Assembly (NCBI GenBank): GCA_021838445.1
Contig: JAKCDU010000009.1
Span: 1 to 64,000 of the forward strand
Reading direction: 5' to 3'
DNA: 64,000 nucleotides
Origin: Actinomycetes bacterium
GTDB taxonomy: Bacteria; Actinomycetota; Acidimicrobiia; Acidimicrobiales; Palsa-688
Part shown: positions 8,494-17,063 of the stretch, one piece after another
How positions within the stretch are numbered: position 1 is the stretch's first letter
How the letters are laid out: each line of letters opens with the position of its first letter
Program-made: the position numbers and the translations under genes
The notes under the pieces: generated by a model
Database searches by the model: none
What the model saw: the letters and a program-made list of their open reading frames with translations, nothing else
Told to the model about the DNA's origin: nothing

Positions 8494-9749
8494 GCGACCG
8501 CCCCGCGCCCGTGGTCATCGACGACCTCGAGGAGCCCCGCTTCAGCGACGACGTCCGTGCCGTTCTGGCCATGATGGCCGACGCCGGGGCCGGGCTCGAG
8601 CTGGCGCCCGAACCGCTCATGGAGGCGGCCCGGGCCCAGACCGGTCTGGACGATTTCGGGGCCACCGACTTCGTGGCGCGCCTGGAGGTCCTCTGCCGGG
8701 CGCTCACCACCGAGGCGGGCCTCAGCCCGGCTGGGGTCATGGCCCAACACGCCCTCCTCACCGGTCTGCTGCGCAACCGCCTCCTGATCGAGGACCGGAT
8801 CAAGCGGGACCCGTCGATCCTCGACGAGAAGATCGAGGCGCCGATCATCATCTGCGGCCTACCCCGCACCGGCACCACCCATCTTCACAACCTGATGTCC
8901 GCCGACCCCGCGCTTCGGTGCCTGCCCTACTGGGAGAGCCTCGAGCCTCTCCTGGCCGAGTCCGAGCGCCCCGGCCCCGGCCAGCCCGACCCGCGCCGGG
9001 CCCGCACCGAGCAGGCCCTGTGGATGGTGGACCACGCCATGCCGTACTTCAAGCGCATGCACGAGATGACCGTGGACCACTCCCACGAGGAGATCCAGCT
9101 CCTCGCCATCGACTTTTCGACCATGCTCTTCGAGACCGTCGCTCCTATGCCCACTTGGCGGGACTACTACCTCTCCCACGACCAGCGGTCCAGCTACGCC
9201 TACCTGCTGCGGATCCTGAAGGTGCTGCAGGCCGAGCGGGGCGGCCGCCGCTGGGTCCTCAAGTCACCGCAGCACCTGGAGCAGTTCCCGGCGCTGGCGG
9301 CCACCTTCCCCGACGCCACCTTCGTGGTGACCCACCGTGACCCGGTGTCGGTCACCACGTCCATGGTCACCATGCTCGCCTACTCGGCTCGCCTGAGCCG
9401 GGACCGCGTCGACGCCTTGGCCATCGGTCGTTACTGGGCCGACCGGCTGGAGCGCATGCTGAGGTCGTGCGTGACCGACCGTGACGTCCTGCCCGCGGCG
9501 GCTTCCATCGACGTCCGTTTCCCGGAGTTCATGGCTGACGACATGGCCATGGTGGACCGCATCTACGCCCTGGCCGACCAGCCTGTGACCGACGAGGCCC
9601 GGGAGGCGATGGCCGCGTTCATGGCCGAGCACCCGAGGGGCCGGCACGGCTCGGTCGTCTACGAGATGGACCGGCTCGGTCTCGACCGCGACGGGCTCCG
9701 CCGGGCCCTGGCGTTCTACTCGCAGCGCTTCGGTCTCGACGAGGAGTAG
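8490..9749 (+). CDS. Sulfotransferase family protein
   Basis: A 419-aa PAPS-dependent sulfotransferase of the actinobacterial type (Sulfotransfer_3-like). The 5-prime-phosphosulfate loop is PIIICGLPRTGTTHLHNL near residue 127, and the 3-prime-phosphate motif is FVVTHRDPVSVTTS in the second half. It should transfer sulfate from PAPS to a hydroxyl or amine of a lipid or small molecule. The open frame extends upstream, but the GTG at 8490 overlaps the DUF1214 stop (GTGA) and fits the family N-terminus. Its stop is 1 bp from the convergent gabT stop. Confidence 0.9.
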   Translation: MSDRPAPVVIDDLEEPRFSDDVRAVLAMMADAGAGLELAPEPLMEAARAQTGLDDFGATDFVARLEVLCRALTTEAGLSPAGVMAQHALLTGLLRNRLLIEDRIKRDPSILDEKIEAPIIICGLPRTGTTHLHNLMSADPALRCLPYWESLEPLLAESERPGPGQPDPRRARTEQALWMVDHAMPYFKRMHEMTVDHSHEEIQLLAIDFSTMLFETVAPMPTWRDYYLSHDQRSSYAYLLRILKVLQAERGGRRWVLKSPQHLEQFPALAATFPDATFVVTHRDPVSVTTSMVTMLAYSARLSRDRVDALAIGRYWADRLERMLRSCVTDRDVLPAAASIDVRFPEFMADDMAMVDRIYALADQPVTDEAREAMAAFMAEHPRGRHGSVVYEMDRLGLDRDGLRRALAFYSQRFGLDEE

Positions 9750-9750
9750 A

Positions 9751-11103
9751 TCAGCCGAGGACCTCGTCGAGCGCTTCCACCAGCACCGACAGGCCCTCTT
9801 CGAGCAGGTCGTCGCCGATGGTCAGCGGTGGCAGGAGCCTGATCACGTTGCCCCACGTCCCGCAGGTCAGGACGATCACGCCTTGGCGGTGGCAGGCCGC
9901 GGCGACGGCCGCCGCGGCCTGCGGATCGGGCTCGATCGAGCCGGGCCGGACCAACTCGATGGCCTGCATGGCCCCCCGGCCCCGAACCTCGGCGACGCCG
10001 CTATGGCGGTCGGTCGCACCGCCGAGCGCCGACCGGAGAGATTCGCCCACCCGCCGGGCCCGGGCGACGAGGTCGCCGTCCTCCATCACCGAGATACCCG
10101 CCAGGGCGGCGGCGCAGGCCACGGGATTGCCGCCGTAGGTCCCGCCCAGGCCTCCTACGTGCACATGGGACATGATCTCGGCCCGGCCCGTGACCCCGGC
10201 CAGGGGCAGACCGGCGGCGATGCCCTTGGCCGTGGTGATCAGGTCGGGAACCACGCCCTCGTCCTCGCAGGCGAACCACGCCCCCGTCCGGCAGAAGCCG
10301 GTCTGGACCTCGTCGGCGATGAGCAGTACGTCGTTGGCCCGGCACCACTCCGAGATGGCGGCAAGGAAGCCCGGGGCGGGCACGACGAAGCCCCCTTCGC
10401 CCTGTATGGGCTCGATGAGCACAGCCGCAATGGTGGCCGCCCCGACCTGCTTCTCGGCCATCCCGAGGGCCCTGGCGGCGGCCTCGGTGCCGCTCATGCC
10501 GGCCGGATCGCGCAGCGGATAGGACATCGGGACCCGGTAAATCTCCGGGGCGAAAGGTCCGAATCCCTGCTTGTAGGGGTGCGACTTGGCGGTCAGGGCC
10601 ATCGTCAGGTTGGTCCGCCCGTGGTAGGCGTGGTCGAAGACGACCACGGCCTGGCGTCCAGTGGCGTGTCGGGCGATCTTCACCGCGTTCTCGACCGCCT
10701 CGGCTCCGGAGTTGAACAGCGCCGAGAGCTTGTCGTGGGTCCCGGGGGTGAGCCGGTTCAGGGCCTCGCAGACCTCCACATAGCCTTCGTAGGGTCCGAC
10801 CATGAAGCAGGTGTGGGTGAAACGGGAGGCCTGTCCGGAAACGGCGGCCACCACCTCCGGTACGGCGTGGCCCACGCTGGTGACCGCGATCCCCGAGCCG
10901 AGATCGATCAGGTGGTTGCCGTCGACGTCCACCAGGACGGCTCCGCCGGCTCGTTCCACATAGACCGGCAGAGTGGAAGAAACCCCCGGTGCCACCGCCG
11001 CGACCCGGCGGGCGGCCAGAGCCTGCGAGCGGGGGCCGGGTAGGGCGGTGATCAGGCGCCTCTCCTGGGGAACCAGATCGGCGGCGGGTGCGGTGGCGAC
11101 CAT
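9751..11103 (-). CDS. gabT: 4-aminobutyrate aminotransferase-type class III aminotransferase
   Basis: A 450-aa PLP enzyme of class III. Seen: NSGAEAVENAVK for PLP phosphate binding, FDHAYHGRTN, IADEVQTGF with the PLP-ring Asp (D264), and the Schiff-base lysine in TTAKGIAAGLP (K293). Overall similarity and length fit GabT, which converts GABA plus 2-oxoglutarate to succinate semialdehyde and glutamate; related omega-aminotransferases are an alternative. No succinate semialdehyde dehydrogenase is nearby. The ATG at 11103 is 6 nt from TAATCT on the minus strand, indicating a leaderless transcript back-to-back with the gamma-carbonic anhydrase promoter. Confidence 0.88.
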   Translation of the reverse strand: MVATAPAADLVPQERRLITALPGPRSQALAARRVAAVAPGVSSTLPVYVERAGGAVLVDVDGNHLIDLGSGIAVTSVGHAVPEVVAAVSGQASRFTHTCFMVGPYEGYVEVCEALNRLTPGTHDKLSALFNSGAEAVENAVKIARHATGRQAVVVFDHAYHGRTNLTMALTAKSHPYKQGFGPFAPEIYRVPMSYPLRDPAGMSGTEAAARALGMAEKQVGAATIAAVLIEPIQGEGGFVVPAPGFLAAISEWCRANDVLLIADEVQTGFCRTGAWFACEDEGVVPDLITTAKGIAAGLPLAGVTGRAEIMSHVHVGGLGGTYGGNPVACAAALAGISVMEDGDLVARARRVGESLRSALGGATDRHSGVAEVRGRGAMQAIELVRPGSIEPDPQAAAAVAAACHRQGVIVLTCGTWGNVIRLLPPLTIGDDLLEEGLSVLVEALDEVLG

Positions 11104-11109
11104 GGGCTC

Positions 11110-11115
11110 AGATTA
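11110..11115 (-). promoter_or_regulatory. -10 box of the gabT leaderless promoter
   Basis: TAATCT on the minus strand, 6 nt before the gabT ATG at 11103. It faces away from TAGCGT at 11150-11155, which serves the opposite gene. Confidence 0.6.
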
Positions 11116-11149
11116 GAGGTGAGCGCCGTGATCCCGTCGTCGGGACGAT

Positions 11150-11155
11150 TAGCGT
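11150..11155 (+). promoter_or_regulatory. -10 box of a leaderless promoter
   Basis: TAGCGT, 7 nt before the ATG at 11163. Only 59 bp separate the two divergent start codons, so both core promoters share the same DNA. Confidence 0.6.
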
Positions 11156-11162
11156 TGCCGGG

Positions 11163-11681
11163 ATGGCCGTCTACGCAATCGGAGAGCTGGTGCCCGAAAT
11201 CGACGGGACGGCCTACGTCCACCCCGATGCCACGGTGATCGGGCGGGTGGTGCTCGGGGCGGGGGCCAGCGTCTGGCCCCAGGCTGTCATCCGGGGTGAC
11301 TACGGGTCGATCACCGTCGGAGCGGGTAGCAACGTGCAGGACGGCGCCGTTCTGCACGCCACCGCCCAGCTCGACACCGTCGTCGGGGAGCGGGTCGTGA
11401 TCGGGCATCTGGCCCACCTCGAGGGCTGCACCGTCGAGGACCTGGCCCTCATCGGGGTGGGAGCAGCGGTCCTGCACCGGGCGGTCATCGGCCGCGGCGC
11501 CACGGTCGGCGCCGGGGCCGTAGTGACCAACGACATGGTCGTACCGGCTTCGGCCCTGGCCGTGGGTGTGCCCGCCGTCATCAAGCCCGACCGGTCGAGC
11601 TCAGAGACCATCGGTCTGATGGCTCAGGTCTACCTGGACAACTGCGGGCGTTACCGCTCCGGGCTACGCCGCCTGGACTGA
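11163..11681 (+). CDS. Gamma-carbonic anhydrase family hexapeptide-repeat protein
   Basis: A 172-aa left-handed beta-helix protein of the gamma-carbonic anhydrase/PaaY/YrdA group, which forms trimers with metal at subunit interfaces. Hexapeptide turns run through most of the chain (for example VIGRVVLGAGASVWPQAVIRG). Candidate zinc ligands are the His of GAVLHA and the two His of VIGHLAHLEGC. It may hydrate CO2, or act as a thioesterase or metal-dependent scaffold as in some relatives. The ATG at 11163 lies 7 nt after TAGCGT and begins the conserved MAVYAIGE stretch. The divergent partner is gabT. Confidence 0.88.
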   Translation: MAVYAIGELVPEIDGTAYVHPDATVIGRVVLGAGASVWPQAVIRGDYGSITVGAGSNVQDGAVLHATAQLDTVVGERVVIGHLAHLEGCTVEDLALIGVGAAVLHRAVIGRGATVGAGAVVTNDMVVPASALAVGVPAVIKPDRSSSETIGLMAQVYLDNCGRYRSGLRRLD

Positions 11682-11817
11682 CCGGCCCGCGCCGCCGCGG
11701 CGGTCGGGGCGGACGGCGAAATCCGAGAAAGGGACGGATGGGCGGCATGGGCGGTTGGCGACTTGCGGTCGCTTCCAGGCAGGGGAGGCATTTTGTGTCC
11801 CGTCTCTTGGGCTGTGA

Positions 11818-11837
11818 CCGGACATTTTTTTGTCCGG
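11818..11837. other. Hairpin with an all-T loop in the HDOD upstream region
   Basis: A perfect 7-bp inverted repeat CCGGACA/TGTCCGG encloses six T residues. It is the only T-rich spot in a G/C-rich 242-bp gap (11682-11923) between the carbonic anhydrase and HDOD genes. It could be a rho-independent-like terminator for the upstream gene or a protein-binding site; the sequence does not decide. Confidence 0.5.
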
Positions 11838-11908
11838 AAAGCGACGGTTCCGGGGATTTCCCGGGTCGGTGCGCCGGGCAATGCCTGTAGTCGGGCAGCC
11901 AGGTCACC

Positions 11909-11914
11909 GATAAT
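11909..11914 (+). promoter_or_regulatory. -10-like GATAAT before the HDOD gene
   Basis: GATAAT is 9 nt from the ATG at 11924, with no clear ribosome site between them; probably a very short leader or leaderless start. Confidence 0.45.
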
Positions 11915-11923
11915 CAGGCGGAC

Positions 11924-12733
11924 ATGATTCTGGATCGCATAGACGATCTGCTGCGTCAGATGCCGGTACGCCCGCTGGTGGCTCAGCGCGTCCTGGAGAG
12001 CGTCGAGGACCCCGAGGCCTCGGTGGCCGCCATCGCCACGGTGGTATCGCTCGACCCCGGCCTGTCCACCCGCATCCTGCGCCTGGCCAACTCGGCGGCC
12101 CACGCCGGGCGGGAGCCCGCGGTGTCGGTCGAGCGAGCCGTCATGCTGCTCGGCATCCACACCGTACGAGCCATCGTGGCGGCCGGAGCCTTCCCTTTGT
12201 TCCGTGACGACGTCGACCTCGGCCCCCACGACTTCTGGGGTCACGCCCTGTCGGTGGCGGCCGCTGCGTCGGCCGCCGCGCCCGCCCTCGGCGTCTCGCC
12301 CGACGAGGCGTTCACCGTGGGCATCCTCCACGACATCGGCCGCGCCGTCCAGCACTTCGGTGACCGGGAGGCCTTCGACGCGCTCGGCCGGCGTTGGGAG
12401 CCGTCGTCGCTGCTCCAGCGGGAGAGAGCGGCCTTCGGCTCCGATCACGCCCACATCGGCGCCGATGCGGCAGCCCGCTGGGGCTTCCCCGAGAGCCTCG
12501 TCGAGGCCATCCGGGACCATCATTCCCCGCCGCGCACGGTGGGACGGTTGACTCGAGTGGTGATGATCGGCGAGGCGGTGGCGGCGCGTCTCGACGACGT
12601 CGCACCGACCGAGCCCATCCCGCCGCTCGACGCCCTGATCGCCGAGCTGAAGGTTCCGCTGCGGCCGGACAAGCTGATCAGAGACACCGAGCGCCGCTAC
12701 GAGAGGCTGGCGGCCCTGGCTGAGACGGCGTGA
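11924..12733 (+). CDS. HDOD domain-containing signalling protein
   Basis: A 269-aa protein that is almost entirely one HDOD domain (a relative of HD hydrolases used in signal transduction). Seen: LDPGLSTRILRLANSAAH near residue 45, the AVMLLGIHTVRAIV helix, FTVGILHDIGRAV with an HD pair, and a later RDHHSPP His pair. HDOD proteins regulate motility, competence or c-di-GMP responses, usually as scaffolds. Its TGA overlaps the start of the GGDEF gene, so the two are made together and very likely act in the same c-di-GMP circuit. Catalytic activity is uncertain. Confidence 0.88.
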   Translation: MILDRIDDLLRQMPVRPLVAQRVLESVEDPEASVAAIATVVSLDPGLSTRILRLANSAAHAGREPAVSVERAVMLLGIHTVRAIVAAGAFPLFRDDVDLGPHDFWGHALSVAAAASAAAPALGVSPDEAFTVGILHDIGRAVQHFGDREAFDALGRRWEPSSLLQRERAAFGSDHAHIGADAAARWGFPESLVEAIRDHHSPPRTVGRLTRVVMIGEAVAARLDDVAPTEPIPPLDALIAELKVPLRPDKLIRDTERRYERLAALAETA

Positions 12734-14013
12734 TGAGCGCGCTGCGGGAGCTGGCCCAGCGCGAAGCCAACCAGCTCAAAGCCTTCCGGGAATCCGACCA
12801 GGCCGCCTTGATGATCCGCCTGGTCCACACCGAGTGCCTCCTCGAGCTGGCCCGCCTGTCGGGCACCGGAATGGACATGGCCAGCTACGCCGGTACGGTC
12901 GTCGAGGTCCTGGAGCAGTTCCTCCCGGTCAGCTCGTGCCGCGTGTGGTTCGAAGTGGAGGGGTTGCCGGCGGTGGAGGCCGTGCGGGTCGGGCCGGGCG
13001 AAGGTTCAGCCGTCGCCGCCCCGCTGGCGCTCGCCGACCACGGGTCCGGTGAGGTGGTGCTGACCCTGGACTCACCCGAGCTCGGCCCTCCCGAGTTCGT
13101 CGAGGCCGTCGCCGAGCAGGTCTCGACCGGCCTGCTAGCCGTAGTGGAGAGCGAGCGGCTCCGCCGTCAGGCGGCCCTGGCCGACACCGCCCGCCTGACC
13201 ACCGCCCTGGCCGACGACCCCAGCCCCGACACCCTGCAGGCGCTGGTCGAGGCGCTGGCCTATCTGCCCAACGTGGTCGGCGTCGCCCTGGAGATCGTCC
13301 ACACCGCCCTCGAGAGCCCATTCTCCCTCGCCGCCGGACTACGCCCTGAGGTCGAATGGGCGACGACGATCGTCGAGGGGGGAGTGATCCGGATCGCCGC
13401 CAGGTGGTCGGTCACCGCGCCGGCATCGGATCGGGGGGTCGTGACCGATGTGGTCGAGCAGATCGGCAAGGCGCTCGGCAAGGCCGAGGACCGCCGCCGT
13501 CTGCTCGAGGAGGCGCACACCGATCCGCTGACCGGGATCGCCAATCGCCGCCAGGCCATGCAGGCGCTCGACATGGCGGTGGCCCTGGCCAAGATCAACC
13601 AGGACGTGCTGACCATCGCCTGGTTCGACCTGGACCGGTTCAAGCAGGTCAACGACCAATTCGGCCATGCCGCCGGGGACCGGGTCCTGGTCCAGTTCGC
13701 CGCCCACCTGCGGGCGTCGGTCCGTAGGTCCGACACGGTGGCCAGGATCGGAGGGGAGGAGTTCCTCCTCATCTGCCCGGGCCTCGACCACCAAGCCGGC
13801 GAGGAGCTCGTCCAGGGCATCGTCGACTCCACCACCGAGGCGTGCCGCAACGATCTCATCGCCGACTGGGATCAGACGACCTCGGTCGGCCTGGCCGTGC
13901 ATCCCCATAGCGGGGTGGAGCCGGACCAATTGCTGCGGGCCGCCGACGTGGCGCTCTACGCCATCAAGAACGGAGGCGGGAACGCCGTGGGGTGCGCCGA
14001 GACCCGGGAATGA
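12730..14013 (+). CDS. GGDEF-domain diguanylate cyclase with a GAF-like sensor region
   Basis: A 427-aa protein. Residues 1-250 form an alpha/beta sensor-like region (helical start, then GAF-like strands); residues about 265-425 are a GGDEF domain with DPLTGIANRR, the FDLDRFKQVND metal strand and the active motif GGEEF. RRSD placed five residues ahead of GGEEF is a product-inhibition I-site (RxxD). It should make c-di-GMP from two GTP in the cytoplasm; no membrane segment is seen. GTG 12730 gives a GTGA overlap with the HDOD stop; ATG 12733 is an equally good start. Confidence 0.92.
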   Translation: MMSALRELAQREANQLKAFRESDQAALMIRLVHTECLLELARLSGTGMDMASYAGTVVEVLEQFLPVSSCRVWFEVEGLPAVEAVRVGPGEGSAVAAPLALADHGSGEVVLTLDSPELGPPEFVEAVAEQVSTGLLAVVESERLRRQAALADTARLTTALADDPSPDTLQALVEALAYLPNVVGVALEIVHTALESPFSLAAGLRPEVEWATTIVEGGVIRIAARWSVTAPASDRGVVTDVVEQIGKALGKAEDRRRLLEEAHTDPLTGIANRRQAMQALDMAVALAKINQDVLTIAWFDLDRFKQVNDQFGHAAGDRVLVQFAAHLRASVRRSDTVARIGGEEFLLICPGLDHQAGEELVQGIVDSTTEACRNDLIADWDQTTSVGLAVHPHSGVEPDQLLRAADVALYAIKNGGGNAVGCAETRE

Positions 14014-14027
14014 TCCCCTCCTCTGCT

Positions 14028-14033
14028 TAACTT
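14028..14033 (+). promoter_or_regulatory. -10 box of a leaderless promoter
   Basis: TAACTT ends 5 nt before the GTG at 14039. It follows the GGDEF stop by 14 bp, so the CrtC-like gene has its own promoter. Confidence 0.55.
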
Positions 14034-14038
14034 CTCGG

Positions 14039-15151
14039 GTGCTCACGCCCTACGACGACTACCCGATCCATCAGACGGCTGACCCCATCGCCCACCCGTC
14101 GAGCGGCGACCCCAACCACTACGACCGCTACTTCTTCAACGGCTTCAGCAGAGACGGCTCGACCTTCTTCGCGGCCGCCATGGGCCACTACCCCAACCGG
14201 GCCGTCGTAGACGCCGCCTTCAGTGTCATCTCCGGCGGGGTGCAGCGTTCGGTGTTCGCGTCCGGGCGCATGCCGCTCGACCGGGCCACTCGCGTCGGGC
14301 CGCTCGTGGTGGAGGTCGTCGAACCGCTGCGCACGGTCCGGCTGACGGTGGAACCAAACGATTTCGACCTGACTGCCGACCTGGTCTTCGAGGCCCGCAC
14401 GGTGGCTGTGGAGGAGCCGCGCAACACCATCACCTCGGGGACCCGCCGGGTCATGGACTCCACCCGACTCACCCAGTGGGGGCACTGGTCGGGGTCCATC
14501 GGGGTGGCCGGGCAGACCATCGCGGTGGATCAGGCCTATGGCGTGAGGGACCGGTCGTGGGGCCAGCGCGGCGTGGGCGCCCAGCTGGCCACCAACTTCG
14601 AGCCGCAGGTCCCGCAGGTCTTCTGGCTCTGGGCTCCCATCCACTTCGAGCACTTCTGCACCCACATGGCCATGTTCGAGTACGCCGACGGCCGCCGTTG
14701 GCTGGAGCAGGGCCTCAAGGTCCCGGTCCTCTCGGACGGCGCCCCGACATGGGGAGGGGCGCCCGACGTGGAACACCTGTCCGACATCGCCTACGAGATC
14801 GACTGGCAGCCCCGAACCCGGGTCGCCCGACGCTCCGCCTTCACCTTCAGCCCGGCGGGGGGAGCACGCCAACGGTTGGAACTGGAACCGCTCTACACCT
14901 TCCGGATGAGAGGTATCGGCTACACCCACCCGCAGTGGGGCCACGGCTCGCTGCACGGCGAGTTGGAGGTCGGCGGGGAGACCACCGCGCTGGAGGACTT
15001 CGACCCGCTCGAACCCTCCTCGATCCACGTGCAGTCGCTGTGCCGGGCCCGCCTCGGCGACCACGAGGGCATCGGCGTGCTGGAACAGCTGCACTTCGGG
15101 GCCCACGCCCCGACCGGCCTCACCGGTCTGGTCGACCCACCCCTTGGCTGA
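14039..15151 (+). CDS. CrtC/AttH lipocalin-like protein of unknown function
   Basis: A 370-aa beta-rich protein without signal peptide or membrane segments. The pattern of Trp-rich strands (TQWGHWSGS, VRDRSWGQRGVG, QVFWLWAPIHFEH, and the late GYTHPQWGHGSLHGE) resembles double-lipocalin proteins related to hydroxyneurosporene synthase (CrtC) and AttH. Such proteins bind hydrophobic molecules and some hydrate isoprenoids; the function here is not known. The start GTG 14039 was chosen over the long upstream open frame because that overlaps the GGDEF gene and because a -10 box is 5 nt away. It converges with an APH-type kinase, a pairing that suggests a shared hydrophobic substrate. Confidence 0.72.
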   Translation: MLTPYDDYPIHQTADPIAHPSSGDPNHYDRYFFNGFSRDGSTFFAAAMGHYPNRAVVDAAFSVISGGVQRSVFASGRMPLDRATRVGPLVVEVVEPLRTVRLTVEPNDFDLTADLVFEARTVAVEEPRNTITSGTRRVMDSTRLTQWGHWSGSIGVAGQTIAVDQAYGVRDRSWGQRGVGAQLATNFEPQVPQVFWLWAPIHFEHFCTHMAMFEYADGRRWLEQGLKVPVLSDGAPTWGGAPDVEHLSDIAYEIDWQPRTRVARRSAFTFSPAGGARQRLELEPLYTFRMRGIGYTHPQWGHGSLHGELEVGGETTALEDFDPLEPSSIHVQSLCRARLGDHEGIGVLEQLHFGAHAPTGLTGLVDPPLG

Positions 15152-15179
15152 AGGCCGGCCCGGGGCCGCACCTCTTCCT

Positions 15180-16244
15180 TCAGCGCAGGAGCTCGGTGGC
15201 GCCGAGGTCCACGGCCTGAGCGGCCGCGCCGTTGGCCATGGTCACGAACATCTGGTCCCCCCGCTCGGTGCGCTCCACCATCATGGAGGCCGCCACCGCC
15301 ATGAAGAAGCCGGAGAAGCTGTGCCGGCGGTAGTCCTGCCAGCAGCGTTCCAGGGGGTAGTCGCCGATGGCGTAGGCGCACAGCCGCTCGTGGTAGGTCC
15401 GCACCATGTCCTGTTCGACGCGACGACGATCGAGGGGGTTCAGCGCGCCCGACAGGAAGTACGACACGTCGGAGACCCCCGAGCCGAGGCGCACCGTCTG
15501 CCAATCGACGACGATGACGGGACGGCTTCCGGCCGGGTCGCCGAAGAGGAGGTTGTCCAGGCGGAAATCGCTGTGGCACAACGTGAGCGGCCCGGGGTCG
15601 TCGGACAGCCACGTCGAGGGCCGGGCCAGTCGCTCGCCGACCTCGACCGACTCCTCGGTCAACTGTGCCCGGTAGCGCTGACAGAACTCCGGCCAGAGGA
15701 GCGCCACGATGGCTCCGACGTCCGGCGGGTCGGCGGCTCTGGCGGCCAGCCACGGCAGGTCCAGCAACGTGGGATCGGCCCAACGCGGTCCGTGGAGCCG
15801 GGCCGCCTGCTCCATCACCGGCACCACCGCGTCGGGTGCGCAGCCGGCGAGCTGGTCGCCGGGGACCGCGTCGACGTCCTCGAGCACGAGGACCACGTTG
15901 GCCGTGCCGGGCTGGACATCAGCGAAGTAGCAGCGCGGGCGGCACACCTCGACGGTGGTGGCCAGATCGCGGTAGAAGGCGACCTCCGTCTCGTAGGTCA
16001 GGGTCTGCACCCCGGCCGCCCGGCTGGTCTGCGAACGCGACGCGAACTTGACGACCACCGATGGGGGGCCGCCGCCGGGCCGGTCGTAGGTGAGCCGGTA
16101 GCGGATGTTGCAGCCGACCTGGCCGGTCCCGATGGGTGTGCCCTCGATCTCGGTGACGCGACCTCCCCCGAGGCCGCCACCCGCGTCGAGCACCGCGGTC
16201 ATCCATTCGGGCCCGACCTGGTCGGGATCCCACACGCCTTCCAT
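15180..16244 (-). CDS. Aminoglycoside phosphotransferase-like kinase
   Basis: A 354-aa APH/choline-kinase-fold protein. The catalytic loop LCHSDFRLDNLLFGD contains the Brenner HxDxxxxN motif, followed by the metal-binding VIVVDWQ; an ATP-binding Lys occurs in PSVVVKFAS. Relatives in actinobacteria are annotated as phosphotransferases near lipid genes and rarely modify antibiotics. ATG 16244 is preferred over GTG 16250 because the GGGGAGG site then has normal spacing. It is the last gene of a minus-strand run CoA-transferase, MpaB-like oxygenase, kinase, with 18 bp to the gene before it. Substrate unknown. Confidence 0.87.
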   Translation of the reverse strand: MEGVWDPDQVGPEWMTAVLDAGGGLGGGRVTEIEGTPIGTGQVGCNIRYRLTYDRPGGGPPSVVVKFASRSQTSRAAGVQTLTYETEVAFYRDLATTVEVCRPRCYFADVQPGTANVVLVLEDVDAVPGDQLAGCAPDAVVPVMEQAARLHGPRWADPTLLDLPWLAARAADPPDVGAIVALLWPEFCQRYRAQLTEESVEVGERLARPSTWLSDDPGPLTLCHSDFRLDNLLFGDPAGSRPVIVVDWQTVRLGSGVSDVSYFLSGALNPLDRRRVEQDMVRTYHERLCAYAIGDYPLERCWQDYRRHSFSGFFMAVAASMMVERTERGDQMFVTMANGAAAQAVDLGATELLR

Positions 16245-16262
16245 GAGCACCTCCCCTACCGC

Positions 16263-17057
16263 TCAGACTATCGGTCGGGCCAGGAGGGAACGCACCCGGA
16301 AGTCCCAGAGGAACCAGTTGAGGGGGAACCGCCGAGCCGGTCCGGGGAGTAGGCGGCGGGTCAGGGCCACCGCGGCGATGGCGGAGTCGAAGCGAGCCTG
16401 GTCGCCAGCTGACCATTCGAGGCCCATGGCGAGGCGGAACTCCGGCGCCAGGAACCCGGTCGTCAGCCAGAGGTTCCACGGCCCGTGGACGGCGCCGGCG
16501 GGGGATGGCAGGAAGCCCGAGGTGATCACATCCCACAGGTAGCGGTGGACCTTCGGGTCGATAGATATTCGCTGCAGACCGCCTGACCAGTAGTCCTCGA
16601 AAGCGGCCCGGTCCGGCGGCCACATCCCGGGTCGCACTTGCAAGGTGGTGCCGAGAGCCGCCGCGTCCCGGTAGAAGGCGTCAGCGTCGGCGCCGGCCAT
16701 GGGCCCGAAGAAGCGCCTGGCCACGTCCTCAGCGCCCCGGTAGAGGCAGGCCGCGACCCACAGCTGCAGTTGCGGGTCGGACGCATCGTAACCCACCGGG
16801 TGGCCCGGCCCGGAACGGACCGACTGGTGGGCCCGGCCCACCTCCGACCTCATGTGTCGGCGCTCGTCGTCACCGCCGAGGGTGGCGACGGCGAGATAGG
16901 TGAAGGTGGTGCGGAAGCGTTTGAGCGGATGGTCGCCGAGCCGTCCCGACTCCACGGTGCTTTCGAGCACGCCGTAGGCGACGGGAGGCCAGCTGAGCTG
17001 CATGACCACGTTGGCCGGTCCGGCCAGTATCGCTCCAAGACCGTCCAGCCGCTCCAT
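16263..17057 (-). CDS. Oxygenase MpaB family protein (DUF2236)
   Basis: A 264-aa protein of the MpaB/latex-clearing (Lcp)-related DUF2236 family. The N-terminal GPANVVMQLSWPPVAYGV helix, FRTTFTYLAVATLGGDDE with the following HxxV-type motif (GRAHQSV), and DPQLQLWVAACLY match the family, in which His residues bind a b-type haem or metal and cleave C=C or oxidise prenyl chains. It is 6 bp after the CoA-transferase gene and 18 bp before the kinase gene. With a CrtC-like protein opposite, an isoprenoid or other lipid substrate is a reasonable guess. Confidence 0.82.
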   Translation of the reverse strand: MERLDGLGAILAGPANVVMQLSWPPVAYGVLESTVESGRLGDHPLKRFRTTFTYLAVATLGGDDERRHMRSEVGRAHQSVRSGPGHPVGYDASDPQLQLWVAACLYRGAEDVARRFFGPMAGADADAFYRDAAALGTTLQVRPGMWPPDRAAFEDYWSGGLQRISIDPKVHRYLWDVITSGFLPSPAGAVHGPWNLWLTTGFLAPEFRLAMGLEWSAGDQARFDSAIAAVALTRRLLPGPARRFPLNWFLWDFRVRSLLARPIV

Positions 17058-17063
17058 GCCCGA

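Noticed and set aside
11876-11913. Tail resembling a c-di-GMP-I (GEMM) riboswitch before the HDOD-GGDEF genes
   Set aside because: The 3-prime part (ggcagccaggtcaccgat) matches the GEMM tail at most positions, but the GGCAAACC and GGACGCAAAGCC parts are absent and the tail overlaps the -10 box, so it cannot be transcribed as an aptamer.
13667-14038. Long N-terminal extension of the CrtC-like protein
   Set aside because: It is Ser/Pro/Arg-rich shadow sequence of the GGDEF gene; a -10 box supports the start at 14039.
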